Assembly: GCA_948567375.1 (NCBI GenBank)
Contig: OX419755.1
Span: 7,631,001 to 7,695,000 of the forward strand
Length of the DNA stretch: 64,000 nt
Source of the DNA: Lunularia cruciata
Lineage: Eukaryota > Streptophyta > Marchantiopsida > Lunulariales > Lunulariaceae
Direction: 5' to 3'
The stretch's first letter is position 1. Each line of letters starts with the position of its first letter. Both the position numbers and the translations under genes were made by a program. Shown piece by piece: positions 1 through 11,825 of the stretch. The notes under the pieces are model-generated. The model was not told where the DNA came from and ran no database searches. It saw nothing but the letters and a program-made list of their open reading frames with translations.

Positions 1-950
1 GCTACTTCTCAATGCCCTTTGTGACCAATTTTGCCATTGGCCCCATTCAAGAAATGTGGAATTGATTTTGTGGGTTTGATTCAATTGGTGACTTGATTCA
101 CAACAAGGAGATACATCTTGGTTTTCATTGATTATGCTACCAAGATGGTTGAAGCCGAGGTAACTTGACGAGATGATGCAAAAATAGTTGCAGAATTTTT
201 TGTCCAAAACATCATTTCACATTATGGATGTCCTTTGAAATTGGTCAGTGACCAAGAGACTCATTTTTAAACTCATTTGTTGAGACATTAACCATGTACT
301 TCCAAATCAAACATTGGAAGACAACTCCTTACAATCCAAAAGTGAATGGACTAACAAAAAAGGTGAATAGATTGTTGTGCAAAAATTTGAATAAGATAAA
401 TGGAAACTATGCCTATGATTAGGACACAAATTTACATGTAGCTTTGTAGGCATGCAAAAAATATTACAACAAAACAAACTCCATATTTCTTGACATATGG
501 ATTGCATCCTATATACTTGTTGAATTTGAAGTACCATCGGATCCTTTGTGAGGAATAATTTTCAAAGGAAGAAAGCCAAGATCTTTGGATTCATCAATTG
601 ATGTGGTTAGAAGAGAAAAAAGACAATGCAATGCAAATCACAAAGGAAATTCAATTCAGCAGAAAAGGTCAAGCATAATAAGCAAATAAAGCCTATTATT
701 GTTTGAAAAGGAGATTTGATGTTGTTATATGACAATCATAGAATATTTCTTCTATTCAAGCTACACTTAAGATGGATGAGGCACTATCGTGTCATTCAAA
801 TTTATGAAAATGGCTCTATTCAACTTGTAGACTTGGAAGTCAATCCTTTTGCCACTTGAGTAAATGGGTGGAGGGTTCAAAACTATTGGACCATGGACTC
901 AGACTTGTATAAAGAAGAGAGAGCAAATGTTTGTGGGGATGCTCATATTT
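1..950 (+). pseudogene. Ty3/gypsy integrase and polyprotein 3' end, degenerate
   Basis: Translation across frameshifts gives integrase core pieces: DFVGLI near position 65, then a stretch reading YILVFIDYATKMVEAE (about 108-158), then HYGCPLKLVSDQ (about 220-255). These match the catalytic core of Ty3/gypsy integrases around the first two acidic residues. The spacing and the downstream VNGWRVQNYW-like end (about 862-890) suggest an Athila/Tat-type element more than a chromovirus, because no chromodomain follows. Several stops and frame changes show it is dead. It enters the window already truncated on the left and runs straight into the coiled-coil region that starts near 955. The clade is an inference; the integrase call is firm. 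Confidence 0.7.
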
Positions 951-3835
951 GGAGGAGGTATGTGGTACACACATTTTTCATTTTTCATGAGTTTTAAAGA
1001 AGAAGTGTATTGTTGAAACCAAATTGCAGCAAAATGAAGAAGAAATGAAGAGAATTGCATGTTTGGAGTAGACCCAAAGAAATCAACTTTGGGTCAAAAG
1101 AGGAAGTACTCAGATTGGACTTATAGAGTTGCCCTAAAGTAGGGAAACTTCATATCAAAAGGCTCAACCTGATCCAAAGAAATTGTAATTATTTTTCTTT
1201 GGGTCCCGCTGGTCAAGAAGGTAAAATTAAAGAAATGGTTGAGTCATGAGAAGAATAATTTGAGAGTGATAGGAAACAAACACGTTGAAGCGGTGAGTGT
1301 AGATTTCAAAATTGACTAAAGAATGCTTATGTCCTGGAGCACTTTAAAATTAAGACTTCAAAAAGGGAATTGGAAATGTTAAGAAGATATCTTGTTCTCT
1401 TAGTTGTTGTCCCAAAGGAATGTGAGTCACAAAGCCAAACAAGAGTTTAATTTTTTGAAGTCCAAAGGGAGTTAGAATCACACATCCAGTAGAGGGGATA
1501 TTGTTCCAATGCCATAGAGTCTATGAGCACATGATGGCAAAGAAGGGTGCTGGGAAGAGCTACTCACTCATAAATGAGGAGTCTTGAAATATGGAGATGA
1601 GATGTAGTAGGATGGATTGAAGTTCTGAGTAGGCTTTGGATTATGTTTCTGGCCTAGAACTAGCACTTGAGTTTTCCAAGGTTCATGGCAGAGATATCTA
1701 CCAGCAATTGTGAGGATGGCTCTAGAGTAGTGGGGAAGAGAGGAAATTTGGCTTGATGGACAAAGTTGGATTGGAGGTTAGTCTTGGAAAAGGAAGTGAG
1801 GGATGCAACCAAAGTCATCTCCTATCTGAAGTGTGAGTCTTTGGAAGAAACCACAAATTCCTTCTTTGCTCTACGTACCAACAATGGTTACAAGGTTACA
1901 AGGTGGATACCTATTGAGACCCAATTAAAAGAAGTATTGTTAGGGAAATGATGGCAATGATAGTGATGTTCAAGCCTGAGCAAACCATGTACACAATGAT
2001 GAATCAAGTGGTGTTCTTTCATTAAGTGTTTGTAGGAGAGAAGGTAATTGGGCAAAATGTTTTCACTAGAGGACAAGAAAAATGATTATTAACTAGAGGA
2101 TAGATACATTGCCCCACTACTTTGTACTATTTGTAGCACATTTCTATTTGGAGTTAAACTTGTTGAAAATGGAGGAGAAACAAAGAATGGTCTTGCATTT
2201 CTACCCTAGTCTACATTGAGAAGCAGATGAAGATGAGCAATGTTACATCTTACAAATTTGGTAAAGCAATGAACACTTTGCCATGATAGGATAGAAGAAG
2301 ATCATGTCTATGACTAGTCCAAAGATGAAGAAGTGGACTAGACCAAAAGAAGTTGTGTCACCTGTTCAGCCAAAGAAGACAAGAAGACTGAACCCAAGAG
2401 GCAAGGTAGCTATGATGGACCTGTCTTTGGGAGCAGAGTTTGAAGGTGAAGCTGAGTCTAATGGAGAAGACTCAAAAGAAGAAGACAAACTCACTTGTAG
2501 AGTAGGGAGTCAAGCAAAAGTGAAGGTGAGCCCAAAGTCCAATAGTTAGTCGATGAAGTGGTAGGAGAAGAGGATGAGGAGTTCCATGTGGTGATTGATC
2601 ATATAGAAGGAGGAGATGTCTCCTATATGGAGTTACCAATGGAGGAGATGGAAGAAGAGCCAAAGGTGGTAGTCCAAAAGGGAGTAAGGTCAAGGAGATG
2701 ACTATAGAATGCAAATGCAGGTCTGAGTCAAGTAAAGGGGTAAGATGAAGAAAGCTTGGAAGAGATGACCTTGAAGGTATAAAGATCATGACTTTGGGGT
2801 AAGGCACTAAAGGAGGGTTTGCCTATCAAAGCCAAGTACGAAGACCACAAGGACAAGGTACAAGAGATTGATGGGGTCAAGTATTTGTTTATAATTTTTT
2901 GTCCTTTGTTGATGCAATTGAAGAAGAAGATACAAAAAGATCATTTGGAGGTGATGAACAAGTTGCAGGTGATGTAGTATCTTAGTGAAGAAGCACAAGA
3001 GTTGAAGGAAAAGCTAATCCAAAGAGATGAAGAAGCCAAAGAACTTTGGGTGGATGTAGTACTTGGAAGAAGACTCTAGGGAACTTGCAAGAGAGTTTTG
3101 AAAAGCATAGAAGAGATCTTGATTCTCAAGCTGAAGAGTTGAAGAATCAGAAGGCATTGTTTGAGAAGATGAAGAGCAAATTGGGTAAAGTCCGCATCAA
3201 AGTAATACACTTGAAAGCCATTGCAGCGGTAATGGAGCAAGAGCTAAAGAGTTTGAGAAGAGCATAGCGGAGAAGGATCAAGCATGGAAATGCGAGTTGA
3301 CAAGTAGATATCAAGAAGAAGAAAGATTACAAGGTCTGGTAAGAAGTGCAGAAGACCAAATTGCTCAACATGTAGAGGAGATGAAGATGTTGGCGGCTGA
3401 GTACAAAGACAAATTGAAGATGTATCATGAAGAGTTGAAGGTAGAGTGAACTCATGGGTATGCATTGGAATCAATAGGAGAGATTTTCATGAGGATGAAG
3501 GTGATGTTGAGTATAAAAGCAAAATTTAAGATGGAGGAAGCTCTACTGCACAAATTGAAATTGTTAGTGCAAGAGACAAGGAAGAGAAAGGCAAAGGACA
3601 CTAAACTAAATAATCTATTAATTTTTTTGAGAGTGTAGATAGGAAGATGTTAGAAGTAGGAGACAATATAAGTCTCAAATTAGATTTAGTGAGATCAGAA
3701 CAAGTTAAACTTCAGAGTAGTGTGAAAAAAGAGCCTAAGTACAAAGTGGTAAAGGTAGGAGTGTAGTTTTCAAGTAAGACAGTAGAAGAAATAAGAATAG
3801 AGAAGGAGAAGGTAGATAGTGTAGTGATGACTTCA
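951..3835 (+). pseudogene. Retroelement-linked Glu/Lys-rich coiled-coil reading region (copy 1)
   Basis: This region follows the integrase remnant directly. Open segments at 1766-1951, 2304-2549 and 3046-3267 are rich in Glu, Lys, Gln and Leu, and the last reads as a coiled coil with heptad-like spacing. Much of it aligns by eye with 44450-46200, for example the shared stretch beginning GTGGTACA at 962 and near 44454, and the shared GGAGACAATAT near 3658 and 45990. It therefore belongs to a dispersed repeat, probably an extra ORF (gag-like or 3' ORF) of the element whose integrase ends at 950. I do not recognise a domain. Stops interrupt every frame. Confidence 0.5.
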
Positions 3836-3885
3836 GTTTAATTTAGATTGAAGACAAGATAGAGATGGAAGAAGATGTGACAATA

Positions 3886-4065
3886 GAAGAAGTTGTTGTC
3901 AATAAGATAGAGGAATGTAATACTCCAAGGACAATAGAAGAAAACTTCAAGATTCTTCAGTTTTGATTTAGATTGAAGATAAGATAGAGATGGAATACTC
4001 CAAGGATAAGAGAAGAGAGAAAACACAAGGAAGAAGTTGAAGTTGTTGAAGATAAGATAGAGGAA
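3886..4065. repeat. Repeated LTR-tip fragments beside element A
   Basis: The LTR-terminal string AATACTCCAAGGA occurs near 3917 and, as AATACTCCAAGGATAAGAG, near 3992, before the true LTR edge at 4066. The flanking words AGTTGTTG and AAGATAGAGGAATG also recur (about 3890-3915 and 4040-4066). This looks like a local duplication of the element-host junction. Confidence 0.5.
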
Positions 4066-4806
4066 TGTAATACTCCAAGGACAAGAGAAGAGAGAAAACA
4101 CATATTTCACACTCAATCCTTTGATGCCCCAAAGGAGCACCTTCTCTTTATTATATAGACCAAGAGGATCTCCTCCAAGGAAGCTCCACCATAGGAATAG
4201 ACACATAGATAGATGACATGTCAGCAAGCTCCATCCTTGGATTACTTACTTGGATGGGTGACATGTTGGTCCAGGTCCTATCTGGTTGGTCAAACAAGCT
4301 TTGACCAAAGGGAATCTTTTAGGGAATCTTCCTGTAGGAATCTTAGAATCACATGGGTAAGGTACCATTGGAAAGCTCTCGATGAGACAAACCAGGGTGG
4401 AGGGAAGGCCAGCCTTACCTCCAATTAGGGAGAGGGACTGTGCATATTTTTGAGGTCTAATTCATTCGTTTAGGTCTCCAAAATTGCCTTCAAAGATTTT
4501 AGGCATATTTTGGTTCCTACTCTATTAGTAGAAGTCCCTTCTTGGTGATACTTCTTCCTGATCTGTCTAGTCCATCATGTGTAACATCCTTCCAGATGTT
4601 ATGAAACTAATTCTCACCTTTAAATCATATGTCTAACTATTCATTCTAAGGTCTTCAAGTCTATTTTGGTTTCTGCTCTATTAGTAGAAGTACTATTTTG
4701 GTGATACTTCTATCTGATCTATTTTAACCATCATGTATAACATCATTCTAGATGTTACCAAACCAAATTTCACATCTAGATCATATGGCTAGCTCTTGGT
4801 ATTACA
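4066..4806 (-). repeat. 3' LTR of element A
   Basis: A 741-bp LTR bounded by TGTAATACTCC and GGTATTACA. It aligns over its length with 9921-10653, 11826-12525 and, inverted, 17916-18524. On the minus strand it carries a TATA-like TATATAATAAAG (plus-strand complement near 4143-4154), a plausible U3 promoter. Confidence 0.88.
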
Positions 4807-4821
4807 CACTTCCCTCCTTTT
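4807..4821 (-). other. Polypurine tract of element A
   Basis: On the minus strand AAAAGGAGGGAAGTG directly precedes the LTR start TGTAATACC. This is the expected position for the plus-strand DNA primer. Confidence 0.75.
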
Positions 4822-5017
4822 AAGACGCAACATCCTCATTATGCAATTGTTGCTCAAACGCTTGCACCAACACTTGTGCATGTGTCAAATTGGCAATGGG
4901 CTCCCAAGTTGCTTCATAGAGGGGGTAACCTTTCCATTGTACTAGATAGTCCACCCATGGATGGCGAGTACCACGTATGCATTTTTGGAGAATACACTCC
5001 ACTTCATATTCCTCCAT
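4820..5017 (-). pseudogene. Chromodomain at the C-terminus of element A integrase
   Basis: A 65-codon open segment begins MEEYEVECILQKCIRGTRH and contains YLVQWKGYPLYEATWEP. This matches the chromodomain core (Y-x-V-x-W-x-G-Y, then A-T-W-E-P) found at the integrase tail of plant chromoviruses, which is thought to direct insertion towards methylated chromatin. A corresponding region is seen in element C (about 17700-17910) and in D (42375-42480). Confidence 0.85.
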
Positions 5018-5302
5018 GCCATCAATGAGTGTTGGAAAAGGTCAAATGTCTTGTGTGGAATGACACATGCCTGATTGGGGAGCGTATCTGCATAGTAGGG
5101 AAAAATGGAACATTGGATGGACCTTCATGTGTGGTGGTAGCTCAAGGTGATAGGTCACAACACCAACTCGATGAAGAATCAAGAAAGGCTCAATAAAACA
5201 AGGTCTGAGCTTACGAGGTCCAACTAATGTGAGGTTGGTTGTCGATAGCTACACTTGATCCCCAACATTGAACTCCATGTGCCTACGGTATGCATCAGCA
5301 TA

Positions 5303-6310
5303 CTACTTCTGTCTATTTTGCACAATTTGTAATCTATGCTTGGCGCTATCCACACCTTGTTGGATTTTAGAAACAAATGTGTTTATTGCATCAACCTTGG
5401 TAGCCACTGGATGGATCTTCATCAAGCTAGAAGGTGTGAAGGAATGTTCACCATACATGAGAAAGAATGGAGTGACTTGGGTGGATGCATTCATTGAATT
5501 GTTGTAAGAAAATTCCACAAACGGGAGTAGGGTGTCTCACCTCTCTTGCTCTTCTAAGGTGAAGCCGTATAACATGTCTTCAACCATGCAATTAGCCCGC
5601 TCTGTTTATCCATTTGTTTGTGGGTGGTAAGCTATGGACATGGCCAACTTTGTTTTGAAGAAACCAAAGAGTGTTTGCCAAAACAAACTGGTGAATTGAG
5701 TGCCTCTATTGGTGATGAGTACTCGAGACAAGCCATGGTGAAAGAAGACTTCATCTAAGTATAATTGAGCTAGTTATGGAGCGGTCACATCCTTGGTGGT
5801 AGGGCGTTCATGAATCATTTTGTTGAGCCGGTCCACAAAGACAACAATGGAGTCAAACCCTGAGGTGATCTTGGATAATTCACATACGAGATCCATACTC
5901 ACTTGTTCCCAAAGTTGTGTAGGAGTGGGGGGAGGTTGAAGGAGCCTTGTAGGAGCTTGATTAGAAGCTTTGTTCTTTTGATAAAGTAGGCAACTACGCA
6001 CGTAGTCCATCACATTGTTGCTCATCTTGGGCCAATAGTAATAGCATTGGATTGCATCCAAGGTCTTGTCCACTCCAACATGACGTGCAATGGCCAAATC
6101 ATGACATTTTGCTAGAATGGTCATGCGTAATTCTGGGACATTTAGAATCCATAGTCTTCTATCACAAAAGGTGAGTCCTTGGGTGATGGTGATGCCTTTG
6201 GATGATTGTGCTTCTACAATGTGTAGATTAGTTTTTGTAGCAATTAGGATCTTTAGCCAAAATTTGGGGTTAATCTTAACCTTTACCACCAAGTTTTTTG
6301 CCATTGGCAT
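5303..6310 (-). pseudogene. Integrase of element A, broken
   Basis: The segment ending at 5774 contains the zinc-binding region: CHD, ARHVGVDKT, then YYYWPKMSNNVMDYVRSC. The last cysteine of the HHCC motif appears replaced by Tyr (CLLYQKNK where CxxCQxxK is usual). The core follows with SMDLVCEL and VFVDRLNKM. A separate fragment at 5518-5303 (EFSYNNSMNASTQVTPFFLMYGE) is the conserved C-terminal part of the core. Between them the frame is lost. Confidence 0.85.
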
Positions 6311-7653
6311 ACGGGTGAATGCATCTACAAGTTGCTTCTTACCTTCCATATAGGTGATTGTCATGTTGAAGCATTGGTGCCATTCTGCCCACCAAATTTG
6401 GCAACAAGATAGATCCTTTTGCGTCTTGAGGTAGACTAGAGGTCTGTGGTCTGTCTCTACTACAAATGCCTTCTCGCCCAAATAGTGCTTCCAATGCTTG
6501 GTTGCAAGCATGGTGGCTAGCTCTTCTTGTTTTGTGGTATGGTAGTTGCGCTTGGCCAGTAACAACTATTGAGAGAAATATGCAATTGGATGCCATCCGT
6601 CATGCCACTCTTGTTGTAGGACTACTCCTATTGTTATGCCTGATGCATCTGTAGCCAACTTGATTGGATGTTTTGGGTCATACCACTTCAAGATTGGTGC
6701 ATGTAGCAAGGTGGCTTTCAATTCTTGAAAGGCCAACTCTTGTGCAGTTCCCCATGTCCACTTCTTCTCCCTGCCAAGTAGTGCCGTTAAAGGCTGTGCA
6801 ACCTTGGAGAAGTCCTTGACAAATCTACAATAGAATCTCTTCAACCCCTTTAGCTCTTGAGTTGAGTCTGATCTTTTGGGGCACTCCATTTTGAATGACC
6901 TCTATTTTATCTATTAATACTTGAATCCCCTCTGCACTTACTCTATGCCCCAAGTAGTCTACTTCAGACTTGCCAAACTCACACTTTGAGATTTTGGCAT
7001 ACAATTGATTTTGTCTTAGAATTTGGAGGACTTCTCGTAGATGTTGTTTGTGTTTTTTTATTGTGCTACAATATACTAAGATATTGTCCAAGAAGACAAT
7101 AACAGACTTATCAAAGTATGGATAAAATATGTAATTCATTAGACTCATGAAAGTGGCAAGTGCATTGGTGAGGCCAAAAGGCATCACAAGATACTCAAAG
7201 TGGTCATACTTGATTTGAAAGGCAGTTTTGTACACATCCTCCTTTGCAATTTAGATTTGATTGTAATTGCTCTGCAAGTCCAATTTGGTGAAGTATCTTG
7301 CTCCATAAAGTTGATCAAACAGGTCTCCATGCAAGGTAAGGGGTATTTATTCTTTGTTGTATGTTGATTGAGACCCCGATAGTCAATGCACATGCACATT
7401 GTACCATCCTTCTTCTTCACAAACAAGAAAAAAGCCCCATATGGTGATATGCTAGGTTGGATGAACCCTTTTTGTAGCATCTCCTCAATTTGAGTCTAAC
7501 ACTCCTCCAACTCATGAGATGATAGGCAATATAGGGCCTTACAAGGAGGTGTCTTCCCCAAGAGTGTCTCAATTTTATGATATACTCTCCTTTTTGGTGG
7601 TTATCCTGAGAATAGAACATCAGGAAAGACATCTTGAAACTCATCCACAACAT
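6310..7653 (-). pseudogene. Reverse transcriptase and RNase H of element A, broken
   Basis: Fragments in several frames carry CIDYRGLNQ (near 7390), MPFGLTNALATF (near 7165), and VFLDNILVY in place of the usual FLDDILVY, so the second catalytic Asp of the RT active site is changed to Asn. DYLGHRVSAEGI follows (about 6960-6920). RNase H pieces follow: PIKLATDASG (near 6650), and ETDHRPLVYL near 6450. The order and motifs are those of Ty3/gypsy pol. It cannot encode an active enzyme. Confidence 0.88.
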
Positions 7654-7779
7654 CCTTCATTTTTTTAGGAATTTTTCCATCAAGTTGTGCACCTTGGACT
7701 TCTCTTATTAGACCTATGAAACATCTATTGGTCTACAGACAGTTGTTGTCCCTATGACATATAGAGGCAGTTCTTGCCT

Positions 7780-8130
7780 ATGTGAATTTTCTTTAACCCC
7801 AATGATTGACCATTGGTGGGTTCTCATTACTTTCTTCCTTCAATCTACCATAGGGTTGTAATGCTCCATTCATGGCATGCCTAAGATTGCATCATAACGA
7901 GCTAATTATATCACTCGCCACTCAATTGCTTCTTGATATTCTCCTATAGAGAGTGTTACCCGCCTAGGTAATGATTCTCCTCTTTGTTTGCCTGTTCGAT
8001 AACTTTACTTCTTTGCTCTCATCTCTCTCTAGATCCATTCCCAATCTTATTGCAATAAAGCAAGACAAGAAATTCTTTGTGGATCTATTAATACTCTCAC
8101 TTGATTGCCTTCTAGGACTCCATTCACAAC
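7780..8130 (-). pseudogene. Aspartic protease region of element A, degenerate
   Basis: Read leftward, this stretch aligns with element C 14870-15190. It preserves an EGNQVRVLID segment before the lost active-site DSG, and a later YDAILG-like segment before the GMPW position. These are the beginning and the end of a retroviral-type protease. The active-site triad itself is deleted or mutated here. Confidence 0.6.
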
Positions 8131-8215
8131 AATCAATTGTTAGGTTTCCTTTCGGGATCTTTGCGTGTTTGTCTTCTTCCTTCCCTTGCTTCTCTGCTTC
8201 CTTATTGAGCCCATA

Positions 8216-9780
8216 AGGCTACGAGGTACATTTATTGGCAATCTTTGTTTTCCAAAGTGATTTCCACCTCCTCTTCTTCAATGTGCCTCTCTATGTTGTT
8301 CAATGATTGCCTGTATGAAGGCCAAGGGCCTCTAGGGAAACAAGTACAATAGTTGGAAGATATATGCCCAATACGGCCACAATTGTAACAATGGCATTGT
8401 TCTCCTCAAGTTCCTTCTCCTCATGGGACTCCATTTCTTTGTTCTTCTACTTGTCCACGCTCCTCTTCAAGCGGTCGTGCTCCTCAATCTCAAAATCAAA
8501 AGTTGCACAATTCTATCGGTACTAGTCCACCCATGTGTGGCATTTCTGCCCAATAATGTTGAGGTGGAACTACTCCTTCACCTCCATCCAATGCTCTGGC
8601 TATTCTCTGCACACAAGCAATGACTTCAAATACAGTGCAAGGGTTTTGCACCATGACTTCTTGGCAAATCCGCTCTTTCAACCCTTCTTTGAAATTGTCA
8701 AGCGCCTCTGTTGGACTCATGTCGGTTATAGTGACTTGTAGATCCAAAAATGCCTCTATATACTCTTGTATGTTGTTCTTTTGTCTCAATTCCCATAGTC
8801 AAATTTGGGCCATTTGCACAGAATCCATTGATTGGAAATTCTTCAGCAATCCTTCTTGCATTACTGTCCACGTGACCTCCCTTCTCTCTACTAACATGGA
8901 CCTTTCCCAAGCATCATACCATATGAGGGCTTTATTGGTCAAGTACCCACATGCAAACATGCCTGTAGCATGCTTTGTGACCTCTATTGAGAACAATCAT
9001 AAATATCAATTCATTTTCAAGATCCAATTTTCCACTACTCCCATCGTACGCTGCCCCTTGTAAGGCTCAATGTTGCAGGTCTTCTTCATCTGGAGTAGCA
9101 ATGTGGCTTCATCGTTGATAAGGTTCGTAGGCACGGGTGCCTCACCAAGTACTTCAGTCGTAGATATTGGGTTTTGAGACGGTTCTTCTTCTTGCATTGC
9201 TTGATCATTCCTAAGGATCTGCGCTTGACTTTGTAATGTCTCCATGGTCATCTTAATCTCTCAAAATTCATTCAACATCCCTTGCATTCCTTGCACCAGC
9301 TCTTCCAATTATGGATCTATGGTTCCTGCAACACTCAATTGCTAATGTCGACTTCAATATAGAGTCAATATGATCACTCTAGAAGGCACACAAACTATTG
9401 AAACTACCATTGGGACCTCAGAAGCTATCACTCGTTGATAATACTCCTCACCAAAATTCCTAACCATAAAATCTCTAAATATCACTTTTGGTCTCACTAC
9501 ATAACAGATTTCTACTTGAGTGTTGAAAGGGAGAGGATTTGGGACATTCACATCCATATCATCATAATAGAATGTAGATTGTCAAATCCCACTCTTTGTC
9601 ATATATCACCACAGGTAGAATCACCGGGTTTGGTGAGTTCACCCTGTCCATGAATTCTACACCAAAGTGATAAACTAGCAATACCCTCATTTGCTCATGC
9701 TGAATGTACATAGCCTTGATGTGGAATGGATTCGAGAATGGAAAGCTAGGTGCGGGAAATTGTCCTCCCGATGCATCCAT
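8216..9780 (-). pseudogene. Gag region of element A, degenerate
   Basis: Fragments at 9780-9562, 9557-9354, 9251-9006, 8996-8799 and 8789-8496 form the gag region. The middle fragments resemble the retrotransposon gag fold (ACGYLTNKALIWYDAW; IQEYIEAFLDLQ; NFKEGLKERI). A zinc-knuckle remnant, CYNCGRIGHISSN, lies near 8370-8410, with the final Cys replaced by Tyr. The two most N-terminal fragments are open but not recognised. Confidence 0.75.
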
Positions 9781-9904
9781 CCCATCCGCTCTCTAAAGTC
9801 CTTCCTGAGTCTAGCAATTACTCTATGTTCTCCACCTCAAATTACTCAGTTTCAGTAGTTCATGCTCTTCCAAGAGAGGTGATCCACTCTCTTGGACTAA
9901 AACA

Positions 9905-9919
9905 CTTGCTCTGATACCA
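9905..9919 (-). other. Primer binding site of element A (initiator tRNA-Met)
   Basis: On the minus strand TGGTATCAGAGCAAG starts one base after the LTR end. TGGTATCAGAGC is the standard PBS complementary to the 3' end of plant initiator tRNA-Met. It fixes the element's orientation and the inner edge of its 5' LTR. Confidence 0.9.
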
Positions 9920-9920
9920 T

Positions 9921-10653
9921 TGTAATACTTTGGGACAAGAGAAGAGAGAAAATACAGATTTCACACTCAAACATTCGATACTCCAAAGGAGCACCTTCTC
10001 TTTATTATATAGACAAAGAGGATCTCCTCCAAGGAAGCTCCACGATAGGATTAAGCATATAGATAGGTGACATGTCAGCAAGCTCCACCCTTGGATTACT
10101 TACTTGGATGGGTGACATGTTGGTCTAGGTCCTATTTGGTTTGGTCAAACAAGCTTTGACCAAAGGGAATCTTTTAGGGAATTTTCTTGTAGGAATCTCA
10201 AAATCACGGGTAAAGTACCGCGGAAAGCTCTCAATGAGACAAACCAGGGTGGAGGGAAGGCCAGCCTCTCCTATGTGGGGGGGCAAATGCACATTTTTGA
10301 GGCCTAATTCATTCGTGTAGGCCTCCAAAATTGCCTTCAAAGATTTTAGGCATATTTTAGTTCCTACTCTAGTAGTGGAAGTCCCCTCTTGGTGATAATT
10401 CTTTCTAATCTATTTAGTCCATCATGTGTAACATCCTTCTAGATGTAACCAAACCAATTCTCACCTTTAAATCATATGTCTAGCTATTGGTTCTAAGGTT
10501 TTCAAGTTTATTTCGATTTCTACCCTATTAGTAGAAGTACTCTTTTGGTGATAATTATATCTGATCTATTTTGACCATCATGTATAACATCATTCTAGAT
10601 GTTACCAAACCAAATTTCACATCTAGATCATATGGTGAGCTCTTGGTATTACA
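9921..10653 (-). repeat. 5' LTR of element A
   Basis: A 733-bp LTR with the same tips and body as 4066-4806. The two copies differ by many substitutions and small indels, so the insertion is old. Confidence 0.88.
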
Positions 10654-11560
10654 CAAGGTAGTTGAGGATCATACGGTTGAAGAATGGGCCTTGAAGACAC
10701 CATATGTTTCAACTTTTGGAATGCTTCTTTGTGCTTGGTGGTCCATTGGAAGCTTGAGTCCTTCCCCAAGAGGTCAATCAATGGTGCAGCCACATCAGCA
10801 TAATAATGGATGAACAGTTGGTAAAAACTGACCAATCCATTAAATGCCCGTACTTAGGTAGCATCTTTTAGAGTAGGCCAATAAGTAATGGCCTTGATTT
10901 TCTCTTCTTCCATCTTGATCTCCTCTGATGAGATCTTGTGCACCAAGAAGATAATTTCCTTTTGCCAAAAGGTACACTTTGACTTCTTGTAGTAAAATTT
11001 CCATTGCCATAGTCATCTTAGGACTTCTCTCACATGATTCACATGTTCTACCTCTATCTTGCTATAGATTAAGATATCATCCAAGAACATCACCATGTAT
11101 CAATCCAATAGTCCATCCAACATCCAATGCATCTGATCCATGAAGACTGTTGGAGCATTAGTGAGCTCAAAAGGTAGAACTCTCCACTCAAAATGCCCAT
11201 ACCTTGTACGAAAGGTTATCTTTTGCACATCCTCCCTATCAATGGGGATTTGCCAATAGCTGTTGTAAAGATCTAGGTTGGAAAATTATCGTGCTCCACT
11301 CAATTGATCAAGCAAGTCATCAATCCGAGGTAAGAGATATGCATTTTTTGCTGTTTGCTTATTGAGCCCACGATAATCAATATAGAAATGAAGTCCTCCA
11401 TCCTTCTTTGGAATAAATAGTACCGGTGCTTCCCAAGGAGAGGTGCTATGTCGTATGAAGTCCTTTTCCTAAAACTCCATAAGTGTTGTTAGTAACTCCT
11501 CCAACTCCTTTGGTGAGAGCCGATAGATTGGTCTACTCACTAGAGTACTCCTTGGCAATA
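10654..11560 (-). pseudogene. Reverse transcriptase / RNase H of element B, degenerate
   Basis: The fragment at 10835-10654 reads SFYQLFIHYYADVAAPL and SFQWTTKHKEAFQKLKHMV, the RT-RNase H junction typical of gypsy pol. The rest of RT runs right to about 11560 with stops; its counterparts in D read [16 protein letters not shown] and VFLDDIL. The coding match ends where A's LTR begins. Confidence 0.8.
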
Positions 11561-11825
11561 ACTCAATCTTGAAGGGCATACCATGATCGGAGGGTAATCC
11601 CTTTGGCAGATCATGCGGAAACACGTTCACAAACTCTTGAACTATCTAATCAACCATTGCTTGATGAGGCTCTCGGCTCTCCTCAGATTGTCCTTGTGCA
11701 ATCGGCTTGATCCACACCGCAAAAATAGACTTATCTTCTTCCAAGCTTACTCGATGGCTACTTCACTAACAAACTTCCCATCTAAGGACTCATCTATTTT
11801 CAAAGCTTACTACATGGTTGTCTTT

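Larger units (their letters stand above)
4066..10653 (-). mobile_element. Chromovirus A: Ty3/gypsy LTR retrotransposon, near full length, decayed
   Basis: The element lies on the minus strand, with its 3' LTR at 4066-4806 and 5' LTR at 9921-10653. Both LTRs carry the inverted tips TGTAATAC/GTATTACA. A PBS complementary to initiator tRNA-Met abuts the 5' LTR, and a purine tract abuts the 3' LTR. Reading leftward, the order is gag (9780-8216), protease (about 8120-7790), reverse transcriptase (7480-6890), RNase H (6890-6310), integrase (6300-5300) and chromodomain (5017-4820). This gag-PR-RT-RH-INT-CHD order is that of chromoviruses. Frameshifts and stops break the polyprotein many times. The flanking pentamers (AGGAA left, CAAGG right) do not match, so the two ends may come from different insertions. 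Confidence 0.9.
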
